Assembly: GCF_001411555.2 (NCBI RefSeq)
Contig: NC_049909.1
Span: forward strand, 21,624,623-21,688,622
DNA: 64,000 bases
Reading direction: 5' to 3'
From: Juglans regia
Taxonomy: Eukaryota > Streptophyta > Magnoliopsida > Fagales > Juglandaceae
The notes beneath the pieces were generated by a model that saw only the letters and a program-made list of their open reading frames with translations, did no database searches and was not told the origin of the DNA. The position numbers were made by a program, and so were the translations under genes. Below, in pieces: positions 11,307-23,229 of the stretch (position 1 is the stretch's first letter; each line of letters begins with the position of its first letter).

Positions 11307-14300
11307 CTAGTTAGGGTAACGTGAGCTGCACGTATGCCCAGTTGTCTACCTGCATTAAATGCTGTGAAATGTATAATAGACAGCAAAATATGACTAACTT
11401 CAGATATAATCATCGTGTAAAGTAAATCATCATATTATCACAAGCAGCATATGAGTAAGGATTTTTGACTAAATCATTTCTCTTTTTATCTCATATTACA
11501 AACCCTAATATCAATGATTATATCCAATAATATTTTTACGAATTTCAGATAAAATAACATATAATGAGAATCTTGGATCTTGTTAGGCAGCAAACTCAAG
11601 AATTGAATGCACTTAAATGAAATGTAACATCCATAAGCAAATTAAGACTATTTCTTTTACTAAAAATAAAATATTGTTTAGTTAAGCTTACCAAAATCTC
11701 TTATTTAAAAGGCTAATGTTTCTATAATATTAAAAAATAATATTCTAACAATATTTTATTTAACTTTCAATTTTTATTTCAACTAATCTCATCTCAATTA
11801 GGATCTAACCTATAAAAAAAAAAAAAAAACCCTCAGTATCCAAACTCACCTAATCTGCAAAAGAGCAAAAATATAAGAGAACCAGATTTGATGAGAAAAA
11901 CAGAAAAAGAGAGAGAGAGAGAGAGAAATTGATAAAAACATTATTCATCCCTTACTTATTTTCAAATAAAAATCTATTTGAAAATAGATTTTTTTCCAAA
12001 ATTTTCATATCATATCTCATCTCCTTTTTAAATATAACTGAAATACAAAACTTTTAAAATAATCATTACAACTTTCTCAAAATTTCAAATTTCAAATAAA
12101 ATATAATTTATCTTTTTAAATTTCAAAACAAAAATAATATTATAAAATTATAATCTAAGTGTCTGCTAATATTTTAATTTTCTAATATTTTTTATTTAAC
12201 TCTTTCTCTCTTTCAATTATTTTTTATAAAATTTTATCTCACCTAACTCTCTCCAACATTATATAAATTTTCAGAGAAGGAAAAAATAAAAAATGTTCTA
12301 ATATATATTAACATATTCTAGACCATATTATTTAGCACTACAAATAATGTTAAATTATTGCGTTAATTCAAAGGTAGTTTAGCTCTTAATTTAAGAATGC
12401 AAACCATATTATCTTAATTTATTTTAAAAGTTTTCATAACTCTTTTTAATATTACTAAAACAGAAACACTATAAGAAATCATAACAATGAAAAACATTAC
12501 TTTATTTAATATTTTCACACTTGGCTAAATAAAATAGCAATAATGACATATTATATTTTTAACAACTATGAGATAACAACCGTTATACATCAAATATTTT
12601 CCTCTACTTCTAGATAGACTCGTCAGCTAAAATTAATGAGAATATTAGTAATTGCATAATTTTAACAATTACTATGTTATATTTATCATGTAAGGAATGA
12701 TTATTTAAAATGATGAGATAAAATGATTTACCGTGGCTATGAGATGCTCATGTTTTTGCAATTATAACACACAAATTTTTCGTTGCAGTCATATCTAGTT
12801 ACTTTATTACAATTTACACGGGACATGTAATGGAACTTCAAGGTGAAGGAGATGTTGCCAATCTGGGTTGTGAGAGGCCTCCGGTGTCCCTTGAGATTGA
12901 CTGTGTGCATTGGTGGCTCACTGTGTATCGTAAATTTCAGATGAGAGTCGTCCTGTGAGTTATCTCTTTTGTATAAAAGCTTCACTCCCTCCTAAATCAT
13001 GTGTACTTTATTTATTTATTTACTTACATAAGTAAATTTATTAATTATCACTATCATGCTCACTGTTCAAAAAAAATTATCGCTATCACTCAAAAATCAA
13101 AGAATTCAATAAAGAAATGAATTATTACTGATTTTTTTTGTCCCTCCCTCTCTCTTCAATGTTTGCATTCTGAAAAATTGGAAATAACATTTCATTATTT
13201 TTACATACTTTAATAAAATATTTTAATATGTCAAATTTATTTTAGGGTATTTATTGTATTATTTGGTATGATTTTTTATTTTTTGCAATAAATAATTGCT
13301 TAAAGTAGGTGGGATTATGCCGTAGAAATGATAGCTCCCGAGAAGTAGGACAACCACGTAGAAATTTTTTTAAAAATAAATTTATACATTTATATAATAA
13401 GTTAAATTTATTATTTAAAAATAAAAATATATATATATTTATAAATCATTTAGAAATTCTTTCCCTCAGCTTCTTAAGATATTATTTAAGTTAACTGTTT
13501 CATCATTTGGTGGGGTTCAACACTTTTATTGTATGAAATTATGAATCATCGAATACAATTAAAAGATATCTATATTCTATTTTTCTTTTTTTTTTTTCTT
13601 TTTGTTTTTAAGAAAAAAAAACAAAATCACAATAGTTTCTAATATGCATTGAAATGAATTAAGTGCAGGAAATAATTAATGTGGGCATGCATCGTTTAGG
13701 CTGAATTAAAATTAAAGTGAAGAATATAAGATTTGGAGAAGATATTTCTTTTTTTAAAAAAAATAAAAAATAAAAAACGAAGATAATTCCAATAGCTCTA
13801 GGCCTTGGACTCACCATTCGATAAAATGTTGAATCAAAAAGATGAATTCAATAAAGTAATAGTAGTGGTACATCCTCGAGGGATGTAACTCGAGAACCCA
13901 CCAAGAAAGGTAGAAAAAAGTTTTTTAATTTTTTTTTAATTTTTTTAATTTTTTAATTTTATATTCTTAAATATATTTTTTAAAATAAAAAAATTAACAA
14001 CATTACTAAAAAAATACTTCTTTCACTAAGTGAAAAAAAAAAAAAGAATTGGAACACAAATATAATTTAGCACTCCCCTGTAATATAATTTTTAAAAAAT
14101 GTAAAGAGATTCTTTCAAATGTAACTTTTTTTTATATTTGATTTCTTATTTTGTATTTTGTTACATGAATTATGGAGAGGAAATTATTCATCATTATAAA
14201 CCTTTTAAATTAATTTCTCTATTTTGTTATTATTTTTTGTTAAAAAAATATAATATTTAAATGATATAAAGAAAAAATAAATAAATTAATATATAGTATA

Positions 14301-14529
14301 TTGTAAAAATTAATAAATAAAATTAATAAATAAAATTTGATAATATATCTTAAAAGATAAAAAAAAAATCCATTAAAATTGCAAATTTAATTATTTTAGT
14401 TAATCTATTATTGACATTGGAAGAAGAGAAAGATAGATACATGCGAATTATTTATCTTTATTTGATCTATTATTGGTTAAATAATAGACCAAATTAATTA
14501 AAAAAAAAAAAAACTCTGAAATTCACTTG

Positions 14530-15100
14530 CTATTGGATACAGGAGGCGTTAGGGGGAGAAACACCCGTGAGAGAGTGAGAGAGCGTGGGGGAGCTGGGTG
14601 GCTCTGCTCGGCATGGGGGTGGCTAGGGGAGGTCTTCGGTGGGAGGAGGAGCTTCTGGTGGTGGTACGGTGGCCGTGGGAACAGCTGAAGGCGGCGCTAG
14701 GGGGGAGAAACCTGTGGGTTTCGTGCGTGGCATAGGGAGGAGATACGGGCTTTGGGTCAAGGGGAGGAGGAAGGGGGAGGTCAGGGGAGCCCGTGGTGGT
14801 GCTCGGTGGAGCTGGAGGCTGACGACGGCGGTGCCACGGCCGTGCAAAGTGAGGAACCCGAGAGGAGAGAGGGGCTCCAGTGGGGGAAGAGGGACTGCCG
14901 TGAGGGGCTGGGTTCGGTGGGATGGTGCTCGCCGGTGTGAGGGGGAGCTGCCGTGGTGGTCGGTGACATCGCTGGTGCCGCACGGCGGCGCGGGGAGAGG
15001 GCTGTCGTCTACGGGACACCTGGGCAAGGGGAGAGGGGCTGTCGTGGGACACCTGGGCAAGGGGAGAGGGGCTGTCGTGGGACACCTAGGCAGAACGTGA
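14530..15100. repeat. GC-rich low-complexity block inside Helitron-like element 1
   Basis: A sharp change to G-rich (plus) / C-rich (minus) sequence, with long open frames on both strands that code Pro/Ser/His-rich or Gly/Arg-rich low-complexity strings. Such overlapping frames are what composition alone gives, so I do not call a gene. It resembles the GC-rich block at 36650-37110 in style and in position within a candidate Helitron. Confidence 0.6.
15001..15093 (+). repeat. Short tandem repeat, ~33-bp unit, 2.7 copies
   Basis: Units start at 15001, 15038 and 15071 with GCTGTCGTSNNCGGGACACC-like sequence. The first unit carries about 4 extra bases and the last is incomplete. It is part of the GC-rich block of Helitron-like element 1. 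Confidence 0.8.
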
Positions 15101-15189
15101 ATTTGGGATAAAAGCAGGGGTAAAATGGGAATAAAAAGTGTTAGACGAAATACTGTTCCTCCAACCTTTGCACTTTATATATAAGTAGA

Positions 15190-15702
15190 TATATATGTAT
15201 AATTAATTTACCGCATGAAATGTAGTGTGCCAGCCAGCCTTAATTTACATGCAATCAAGTCCCAATTCCAAGTACGTACTACTGATCATTACTATTAGTA
15301 TTTACCCCTAATGCGCATGACCAAATTATATGTACTTAGAAATATTTGGAAAAATAAATCACAGTAGTTCCAACTGATCATTACCCGGTCCTAAATATAT
15401 TATTATAAGTTCTACAATTAAATTGATGCACTGTTTGATTAATTTCAGAAGTTAAAATCAAAATTAACTGAGTCATGATTAGGACCAACATTAATGATCG
15501 TTTAGATGCCGTTTTGAGTATGTAAAAAAATTGTTAGTTGAGAAATGATCAGTGTTTGGTCCATATATATATATACATTCATAATGTCCCAACAACAACA
15601 ATATTAGAAACCGAAAAGAGATTGTTAAAGAGAAAATGTGTTTCTTTTGCCTTCGAGTACGCACTCGGCACTAGATTACCAAAATACACATGCGTGTGTG
15701 AC

Positions 15703-15720
<18 letters not shown>
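15190..15720 (+). promoter_or_regulatory. Upstream region of TBL-A, now separated from its gene
   Basis: Matches 53390-53860, which lies immediately upstream of TBL-B, at high identity (for example GATCAGTGTTTGGTCCATAT and AATGATCGTTTAGATGCCGT occur in both). In unit 1 it is cut off from TBL-A by the 5-kb Helitron-like element 2. It ends in a (TA)n tract into which that element was inserted. Confidence 0.75.
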
Positions 15721-15737
<17 letters not shown>

Positions 15738-16229
15738 CACATGCACATATATCTATTCTCTATTATCTATTATCTATTTATTATCTATTATCTATTATAT
15801 AAGCGGCTATTGAACCGCTACAGTAATAAACAGTAAATTCTTGTCCATCCGTTTCTTCTTCCGTTCTTTTTGTATTTTATCGATTTTGACCTGCTATTCA
15901 ATACTTAGGTACTGTGCATTTTCCATAGATTTAGAGGTATAATTGTCTTTTGGTGGTCGGCAGCGTGTTTTTTTCCAGTCTTTTATCTTTCGTATTTTCT
16001 CTGCATCTTCTCTTTCCTCTTCTCAAAGCAAATTTTATCTCGTCTTCTCTCTTCTTTGCATTTTCTATCTTCTGATCTTCGTGCCTTCATTTTTTTTGTT
16101 GAGCTTTATTTTTTCAGTGTTAGTTTATTTTTCCTTTCACTTCGTTGTTATAGTGTTTCCGTTTGTTAAAACCCTAAAGTTGTTTATTTCTTCTCTCTCT
16201 TCTTTTCTCTTTTTCCTCATTTCTCTTCT

Positions 16230-16740
16230 TTGAAACACCCCACCCCGAGCCCTCTCTCCTTCTCTGCAGCCGATATCGCCGAACGAAGGTCATCGCCGAA
16301 CTAATCTCCTCCACCACGCCTTAGATGTGGCCGATTTGGACCCACTGCAGCTCGACACTCAGATCTGCCACCCACTGCAGCTCAGCACTCAGATCCGCCA
16401 TGGATCTCAACCAGCCACTTAGATTCGCCGTCGCATGGCGTCCTCCTCACTCACGCCGTGTCACAGTCGATTTTTCCCATATCTGTTACCCTCTGCCTCT
16501 ATCTCTCCCGTGGCTGGCACGGGTTCGCTTCCAGTGATCGCACATCAGTAGTAGCGGAGCAAGCCAGACAGCACGGTACTGCAAAGACCAACAAAAATAT
16601 ACCCAGCACCGTGGAGAGGTGGATTCTGTCGAGGAACATGCCCATGCAGCCCTTGAGGTAGATGACAAAACTGAATGAGTTGATCTGCTGAGTACTTCAC
16701 AAGTTGATTCGATTCAAGAACATCTGCATGCAATCGGGGT
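16230..16740 (+). other. GC-richer, coding-like segment in Helitron-like element 2
   Basis: Base composition rises sharply and resembles a 5' UTR plus first exon (CT-rich leader, then mixed codons). A roughly 30-base near-duplicate (CCCACTGCAGCTC...ACTCAGATCYGCC) lies at 16341-16400. No frame stays open for more than about 70 codons and I recognise no protein. It is probably captured host-gene DNA. Confidence 0.35.
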
Positions 16741-17822
16741 AAATTTCATTTTTCCATCCTAATTTTTCGTACTTTTTGCATGTTGACCAAGAAATACCGT
16801 CGTAATATCAGCTTCTAGAATAGAGTATTTATTGGATTTTGGGAACTAGGAGAGGGTCAATATGAAGAAAAAAAAATAAGAAAAAAAAATAAAAGAAGAA
16901 AAACAATCTTTACATAGAGACCATTTTTCTCCTTTAATGAATAATAAGTAATGCAATAATCATTGATTTGGTTATCCAAAAAAAAAAACTTGTGTTGTAA
17001 TTTGAATTAGATGTTAGGGTGGTGGAGTTTGGAGGTGATTGTTTGACTGACCCCATTTTTCTTTGTTTGGCTACCTTTCCTCATGGTCTCAAATTACTCA
17101 ATTGTGAGGCGAAACTGGAGAAATTCTGGATTGAATGTTCACGAAAGATATGGGTAGTGCTGTTTAATTCAATGAAAACGAAGGATATTCTAGCTTCCTA
17201 TTTATTGAATGAGGATAATGCTCGAAATGATGTCTGATATGGTTTGTTTGAATTTTGTGATCTGGAGTTGTTTCAAGTATTTTGAAATTGAGTACATGAT
17301 ATAGAATCGACCAAGACCTGAAATTGATGGTCGACCATTTTAGTTTCATTTTCAAGTGAAAAACATGTTGGATTTGCAAAGAACTTTGGAAAAATTAATG
17401 GGAAACATTGAGGCAGGGGTTGAATCTGGTGCACAGTTCTGCTTTTGATGCTTTTGAGGCCCAACAAGGTATAAAATTTTTTGTACTTTGCTTAATTGTG
17501 TTAAGCCCTTATCTTAATTTTGGAACTTATGGTTCATTTTTCCTTTTGATCTCAGATTCGTTTGTAGGTTTTTCTTTTTGCAAGACTTGTTCTGGACTGA
17601 AGTGTTTTTGGGGAGGAGATTTTGGTCTTGAACAAGTGCTTTTATGCTTGAAGGTTGTTGACTACCAAATATGTGGTGACCCTAATTCTATACTTCGTTT
17701 TGCCTTTATTTAGTTTATTGATGAAGGTAATGTGTAGTTATATGGTGCATAGTTAAAAGTTCTTTGAGCGGTGATTAATTGTGATGATGACTTAATCAGT
17801 GGCTCTGTTCATTGCACAGATA

Positions 17823-18147
17823 GGTTGGTGCCCAATATATTTTTAAATGTAATTCACAGTCTACTAGAATACTCCTGAATTTTCATTTTTAAGGGGTAAA
17901 ATTTTGTGATTCCTCTCCTTATTCCATTATTCAAGATATATTTTCCATGGTCTGAAAAATTCAAGCATTCATATGGATTCTTGATTGAATGCATGCTTAT
18001 TATCTCCTTTCTTTTCTAACAAAGTTTTTGGCTTGAATGGATTGTTTGTTCATGGCCATTGTTTTGGGCTCTCTTCATCAGTTTTTTACTTGGAACTGCT
18101 TATTCTATAGATCTGAGTTGGTTTAGCTCGCATATAAATGATTTGAA
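17823..18147 (+). repeat. Direct repeat copy 1 (~325 bp)
   Basis: Matches 18684-19010 with few differences (shared TTCACAGTCTACTAGAATAC, GGTTTAGCTCGCATATAAAT). The spacing of about 860 bp suggests a local duplication within the captured DNA. No coding content recognised. Confidence 0.85.
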
Positions 18148-18683
18148 TTCTTTTGGATTCTGTTTGTTTTGTCTGCTGTTTTATAACTTGTATTTGTTTC
18201 AAGTTGCATAATTTGATTACCTTTTTATTTTTAGATTCAATCTCTTTTTATTTTGAAGTAGGTGATCTTTTTCTATTTTCAGCTAGGTGTTTCTTTTGTA
18301 TACGTCCTATCTAAGCTATGTCTTTTGAGTTCAAAAAAATTCTCAGTTACTTATAAAAAAATATGACAGAAAAAAAAAATTACTGATAAAAAAATATATT
18401 ATCAGATTCAGAACTCAGATACAAGTTATAATGCGAACAATATGCAATTTTTGTTTTGCAATTCGTAACATGCTCAGGACCTCGTATCATAGGTATGAGA
18501 AATATGATATATGTTATTGTACAAAGTTTGATCTTTTTTTTTTGTTGTGCAGATCTATAGTTTTATTCTAATTTTTAGAATCTGGATTTATTTTTACATT
18601 AAATCCCAGATCCAAGAGATCTTACCTCAGATTAGTGCAGAATTTGTAGAGACCAAACTACTAATTAAAAGATGTCAAAGACA

Positions 18684-19010
18684 TAGGTTGGTGGCCAATG
18701 TATTTTTAAATGTAATTCACAGTCTACTAGAATACTCCTGAATTTTCATTTTTAAGATGTAAAATTTTGTGATTCCTCTCTTTATTCCATTATTCAGGAT
18801 ACATTTTCCATGGTTTGAAAGATTCAAGCATTGATCTGGATTCTTGACTGAATGCATGCTTATTGTCTCCTTTCTTTTCTAACAAAGTTTTTGGCTTGGA
18901 TGGATTGTTGGTTCATGGCCATTGTTTTTGGCTCTCTTCATCAGTTTTTTACTTGGAACTGCTTATTCTATAGATCTGAGTTGGTTTAGCTCGCATATAA
19001 ATGATTTGAA
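18684..19010 (+). repeat. Direct repeat copy 2 (~325 bp)
   Basis: Second copy of the 17823-18147 repeat. The DNA between the copies and after this one to about 19800 is AT-rich and shows nothing I can identify. Confidence 0.85.
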
Positions 19011-19810
19011 CTCCTAAGATAGCTGTATGGTCCAGTTGTGTTACTCTTATATGATGTCTATCTATAACCTGAGCCATAATAAATTTTTTCTGCTAATGCA
19101 TTCTCTTGTAACAATAATATTAAAAATAAACTGTTTCTCCAAAATTTAGAGTGAAAACGTGCAAAAGAATCCAGCATCTTTGTTATTCTCACCCGTTCAC
19201 ATGTACAAGGCATGTTGAGTATATACATCTGTATTTATAATCAAAACTTCATTTTCCCACTGGCCTTTGACCAATGGCAATGACCCCTGTACCTCGGGGG
19301 TAAGAGCTGAGCTGGATTTCCCTACCTGTCACCTAGAAAAAAAAAAAAAACTGGTATTTTTCAATGAGCAGATAATTTATTAGGTATTGCTAAAGGAATA
19401 TGACCCAGTGGTTTGCTGAAGGAAAGTGTATTTTCCATTGTTTTGTTTGCTTGTTATTACTTTTTTTGGTGAGTTGGTTGATGTGCTCTTTATAATTGTT
19501 AGGATTTGTGATTGATGATTGAATTTTCATGTGTATAAGCTTTGTTTTCTTTTAGAGAAAATACAATTTCCATCCTTCAGCTAATAGGTGTTTCACATAT
19601 TGCACGCTTCAACTATTAAAACTTGAAAAAAGAAACTCTTTTCTCAGTTCTGCCTATTGAATGAAAATGGGGTGAAAATAGGGCGACATGACACAATCTT
19701 GATCTTCGAATATTGACTAAGGGTGTACATTCCAATTTTTTAGTACTTTTGAGGGTGCAATATCAATGTTGTAATTTGGAGTGCAATAACGGAAACTGTT
19801 GATATTGACA

Positions 19811-19910
19811 GGATGTTCAAAAAGTTCCTCTGCATAATAATTTGATGATTAAGAGGTCGTTGCCAACCATTGAGAAGGTCAAGAGGAGTTCTGATGGAAG
19901 AGCTGCGGAA
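19811..19910 (+). other. Exon-like segment of unknown origin
   Basis: An open stretch flanked by a good acceptor (TTGACAG) and a strong donor (GTAAGTAA). In the frame starting at the acceptor it reads DVQKVPLHNNLMIKRS, then LPTIEKVKRSSDGRAAE. It looks like a real exon carried in the insertion, but I cannot assign a family. It is about 290 bp upstream of the WEE1-like piece and need not belong to it. Confidence 0.4.
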
Positions 19911-20196
19911 GTAAGTAATATGTTAATATTTTTCATGATTAGATATGATTTTCTGTGGACAATTTTTTTCGTTAAAAAAAGATATGATTTTCTGTCTATA
20001 TAAATAATAAATAAGATAGAAGTGAAATTTTTGTTGTTTAGCCAATTTAAGTCTCCTACAACTTTTAGTGCATAGGTTGTAGACCTGAGATTGTAATTTT
20101 CTATTTTCAGTTTTTTTATTTTTATTTTTTATAACATTTTTTCATTTTCATATTAGGATAAATTTCTTCTTTTTATGATTCTCTTCATATGTATAG

Positions 20197-20345
20197 GTCA
20201 TGAAGATTGCACAGGACTGCACTCAGAAATCGTTGCAATTTATACATGAAAGAGGAATTGCTCACCTAGATGTCAAACCTAATAATATTTATGTAAATAA
20301 TGATGTTTATAAACTTGCTGATTTTCAATATGCAATTCTCATGAT
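20197..20345 (+). pseudogene. WEE1-like protein kinase fragment
   Basis: After an acceptor (GTATAG, 20191-20196) the frame reads HERGIAHLDVKPNNIYV and then YKLADFQYA. HLDVKP in place of HRDVKP is characteristic of WEE1-type cell-cycle kinases, which phosphorylate the cyclin-dependent kinase on its inhibitory tyrosine. Only about 50 residues around the catalytic loop and the DFG region are present. The metal-binding DFG is DFQ here and the DN after KP is NN, so the piece could not form an active kinase. It lies just inside the right end of Helitron-like element 2, consistent with gene capture. Confidence 0.7.
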
Positions 20346-20926
20346 AAGAGCTTGCCAATTGAATGCTGAATTTGTATGTTGTTCAATTTATGTAAAGAAT
20401 GTGTTTAATTAGGTGGTGTTTCGAATGTCTTTGATCATGACACATAATTATTAATTATGCCACAAGCCAGCTATGCAGCGTTTTGAACTAATTTTTTTGT
20501 TAAACTTGCATTAAACAAATTTAGCAAAATGATCAATTTGCAAAATTTGTATTAAATTATGATATATTTTGAACTAATTTTTTTAATCTATGCAAACATC
20601 TAAGTGTTATAGTTTACTAACCTATCACTATTAAAAATTATTTGCTAAAATATGTATTTTTATGCATTAAATTACTCATTAATCAATTTCTTTTGTACAA
20701 GATCATATAATTTTTGTTAAGATAATTTTTATCTAACTAGACAAACGTGCTTTGCACGTTGCTACCGTTATATATATATATATATGTATGTATGTTTGTG
20801 TATTTATATTTATATATATATATATTTCTGCATCATTCTTTCCACACCTTTCAAGTCCTAATTAACTATTCTCTCTCTCTATAGATCTCTCTCAACACAA
20901 GCACCTACACCGCGTACGCCATGAAA

Positions 20927-21088
20927 CATTGGATTAAAAGCTTTTTTTTTTTCGCTTTTGTCATGTTACTCGTTTCAGGCATTCGCCATTAATGCAATTC
21001 CAAAACGGAGCCATTGGATTAAAAGCTATTGTTCATTTGCTTTTGTCATGTTACTCTTTTCAGGCATTCGCCATTAATGCAATTCCAA
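20927..21088 (+). repeat. Tandem duplication inside TBL-A exon 1
   Basis: Two copies (20927-21003 and 21012-21088) of CATTGGATTAAAAGC ... ATTAATGCAATTCCA with a 9-bp joint. TBL-B has a single copy of the start of this segment. The duplication puts a TAA in frame with the ATG at 20921. Confidence 0.85.
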
Positions 21089-21512
21089 GATGGGTTCATG
21101 ATGATTCCTATCCTTTGTACAACTCAACATCCTGCCCCTTCATTATGAAAGAATTTGACTGCCAGACAAATGAGCGACCTGATACTGATTATCTCAAATA
21201 TAGATGGAAGCCTCGCCGTTGTAAATTGCCAAATTCAGTCGGTACCCATATATGCATGCATTAATAATATGTGTGCATAATTCCATCACAAACCTGCATC
21301 TTGTGTCCATGATCTAATGTCCTAACTGCAGGCCGGTACATAACGTCCGTCTTAATTTATATATATGATCATTTTTTGCATGTCTTGTACATATGCATGC
21401 AGATTCAATGGTCGGGATTTCTTGAGAAGGTTTAAGGGGAAGAGAATATTGTTCGTAGGGGACTCTCTAAGCCTTAATCAATGGAAATCTCTCACATGCA
21501 TGATGGCTTTCT

Positions 21513-23156
21513 AAATCTTTCTTCCAAGTACCGAAGCTATTAAAGTGGTACATGGATAAGTTTTATGGTCATTTCTTCAGGAACAATAGTATTCATGCTG
21601 AGCAAACATATAATGAAGTGTATTTTGTGTGAGGAGCTTGTTGGTGAAAGGGGTATTTATGCAACCAAGAAGAGAAACAAGAAAAGTATATTTATGTACT
21701 GATTTGAAGTGTATTAATGAAGAATGGTTTGGATCTTTTCTGTATTTTTTTGAATAATTTTCTGAATGCTTGTAGACTTAAAAATGAATGGAAATAGAAA
21801 GAAATGAGAAAAGAAATTGAATGCTAGAGAAATGAGTGCAAGTAATGTAGAGATTGCAGTAATATCAAAACAAGTGACACAATATGTCAAACACTTGGGC
21901 TACAAGAATGTTTCCTCCTTTTTCAAACTCTAATTAAGAGGTCTAACTCTATAACTCAATTGTCAATCTTGTCTAAACATTAACAATCGGAAAATGAAGA
22001 TTTACCACCAGATTTTCAGTCTAAAGTATCTATAGAGTGCAAATAAATTTACTATGAATACTAACCATGAAAAATCTTGAAAATATTACCAAGTTTTTGT
22101 TGTGCCTTACGTTGACAGTAGAACAAGAACAAGAGTTTTTGGTTTTGACTTATCTCAACAAAATCAACTTGCAAAATTATAAAATGGATTTTTATCATAT
22201 CATAAACACTCTAATCAGTAATTTAGTGCAAGAGAGTCCATATCTTGTAGCTCACGCTGTAAACTTAGCCTAACATCATTCTCTCAAGAAAATAGAAATT
22301 AAAACAAGTAAACTGTTTTGTGCATAACAAAACTGTTGAAAAAATCGAGAATCTCCACAGCTGATAAAATAAATTCCTCTAAAGAAAACAAAAGTCTGAA
22401 ACCGAAAATCCCCTCGTAGAAAAGCGAACTAAGAAACCCCAGAAAAAAATAAGATTGCCGAAAAAAAAAAAGAAGAGAAGAGACCCGCACGGAGAAATGC
22501 TCTTTTTATACTCTGAGTGCCCCCCGTTTCAGCCTTTGCATTTCAGCCTTCCCGTTACGCGTCTCCAGCTCAGGTTCCTGCGTTGCAAGTCTCCTGCCAT
22601 GCGTTTTGAGTCGCCCTGCTGTGAGCCACGCTGTGAGGCCACGATCCAGCCTCTGCGTTGCATCCAGGTCTGCGTTTCAGACCTCTGCCCACGTCTTCAG
22701 CCCAGCGTTTCATCCCTCGTGCTGCTTCTCTCCAGGTCTTGCTGAATGGAGGCCACGATCCCTGCAGTTTCGCGTGAGTTGGTCTGCCCGTCATTTCATC
22801 TCCATACCAGGTAAGGCCACCTCTCTCCACTCAGTCCCGTGTGTGTGAGTTCTAGTGCCTTCTTTTGGATGTTGCCGTGCCAGTTGAATAATTTCAAGAA
22901 TATCCATATGTTTTAACATCTTTTCCATAATGTCCAGCAATATAAATAAGATATGAGAGAGTAAAATTTGGGAGTATAAATTTTAGTGTAGACTAACTGC
23001 AACACAACTCTTTTCAAGTGCAAAATATCAAAATTTAATATTGAGTCAAGTATAAAAAATTACTACATAATTAAGTGTTTAATTCAATTTCTTGATTAAA
23101 CAATTCATTCGCTTTAACAGCTTAATCATGTAATTTTTGACACTTTATCAATACAT
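21513..23156. mobile_element. 1.6-kb insertion splitting TBL-A exon 2
   Basis: In TBL-B the exon is continuous at the CATGCATGTTGCATG site. In TBL-A 1.64 kb intervenes, with CATG at both joints. The interior is AT-rich, except for a GC-richer stretch at 22490-22830 full of CGTTTCAGCC/CTGCGTTKCAG-like words. I recognise no transposon protein or terminal inverted repeat, so the class is unknown. Confidence 0.6.
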
Positions 23157-23229
23157 GTTGCATGTTTCAGTGCCCCAAACAAACTACACTCTCGAGAGAA
23201 AAGGTGCTCTCTCCACGTTTACTTTGCAG

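Larger units (their letters stand above)
11307..15189 (-). mobile_element. Helitron-like element 1 (non-autonomous, minus orientation)
   Basis: Read on the minus strand the element begins TCTACTTATATATAAAG (from 15189) and ends CTAG (11310-11307). The host base before is A and after is T, the A|T insertion rule of Helitrons. A short hairpin (ACGTG-5 nt-CACGT, plus 11319-11333) sits about 8 nt before the CTAG end, as in the family. The unit-2 paralogue (about 53370) goes straight from the shared 3' flank to the shared TBL upstream DNA, giving an empty site. I see no RepHel protein, so it would be mobilised in trans. The interior is AT-rich except for a GC-rich block near the 5' end. Confidence 0.75.
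15791..20765 (+). mobile_element. Helitron-like element 2 carrying gene fragments
   Basis: Relative to unit 2, about 5 kb is inserted in a (TA)n tract between the TBL upstream block and the TBL start. Its left end resembles Helitron 5' ends (TCTATTATATAAGCGG, 15791). Its right end has a 7-bp stem hairpin (AACGTGC-TTT-GCACGTT, 20744-20760). The terminal bases after the hairpin (GCTAC) do not fit the CTRR consensus, so the exact end is uncertain. It contains exon-like pieces: a GC-richer block at 16230-16740, an exon-like segment at 19811-19910, and a WEE1-like kinase fragment at 20197-20345. No transposase or helicase seen. Confidence 0.5.
20921..23229 (+). pseudogene. TBL-A: PMR5/trichome-birefringence-like pseudogene, truncated
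   Basis: Same start as TBL-B (MKHWIKSF) and the same TBL-domain exon ([18 protein letters not shown]), then an exon with [11 protein letters not shown] at about 21402-21512. That exon is split by a 1.6-kb insertion and resumes at 23157-23229 with [23 protein letters not shown]231 proteins are Golgi polysaccharide O-acetyltransferase-type proteins with GDS and DxxH motifs. Damage: an ~80-bp tandem duplication in the first exon creates an early stop; the first donor is lost (CCAAATTCAG where TBL-B has CCAAGGTCAG); the insertion; and exons 3-5, including the DxxH end, are absent. The GDS Ser/Asp pair itself is intact, unlike in TBL-B. Confidence 0.85.

Noticed and set aside
14549..15100. Long overlapping open frames on both strands (178, 145 and 153 codons)
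   Set aside because: GC-rich low-complexity DNA gives open frames on both strands at once. The products are Pro/Ser- or Gly/Arg-rich, with no domain and no supporting splice or start context.
16325..17713. A row of 60-100-codon frames as a multi-exon gene
   Set aside because: No consistent frame or recognised protein and no clear splice chain. Treated as captured DNA in Helitron-like element 2.
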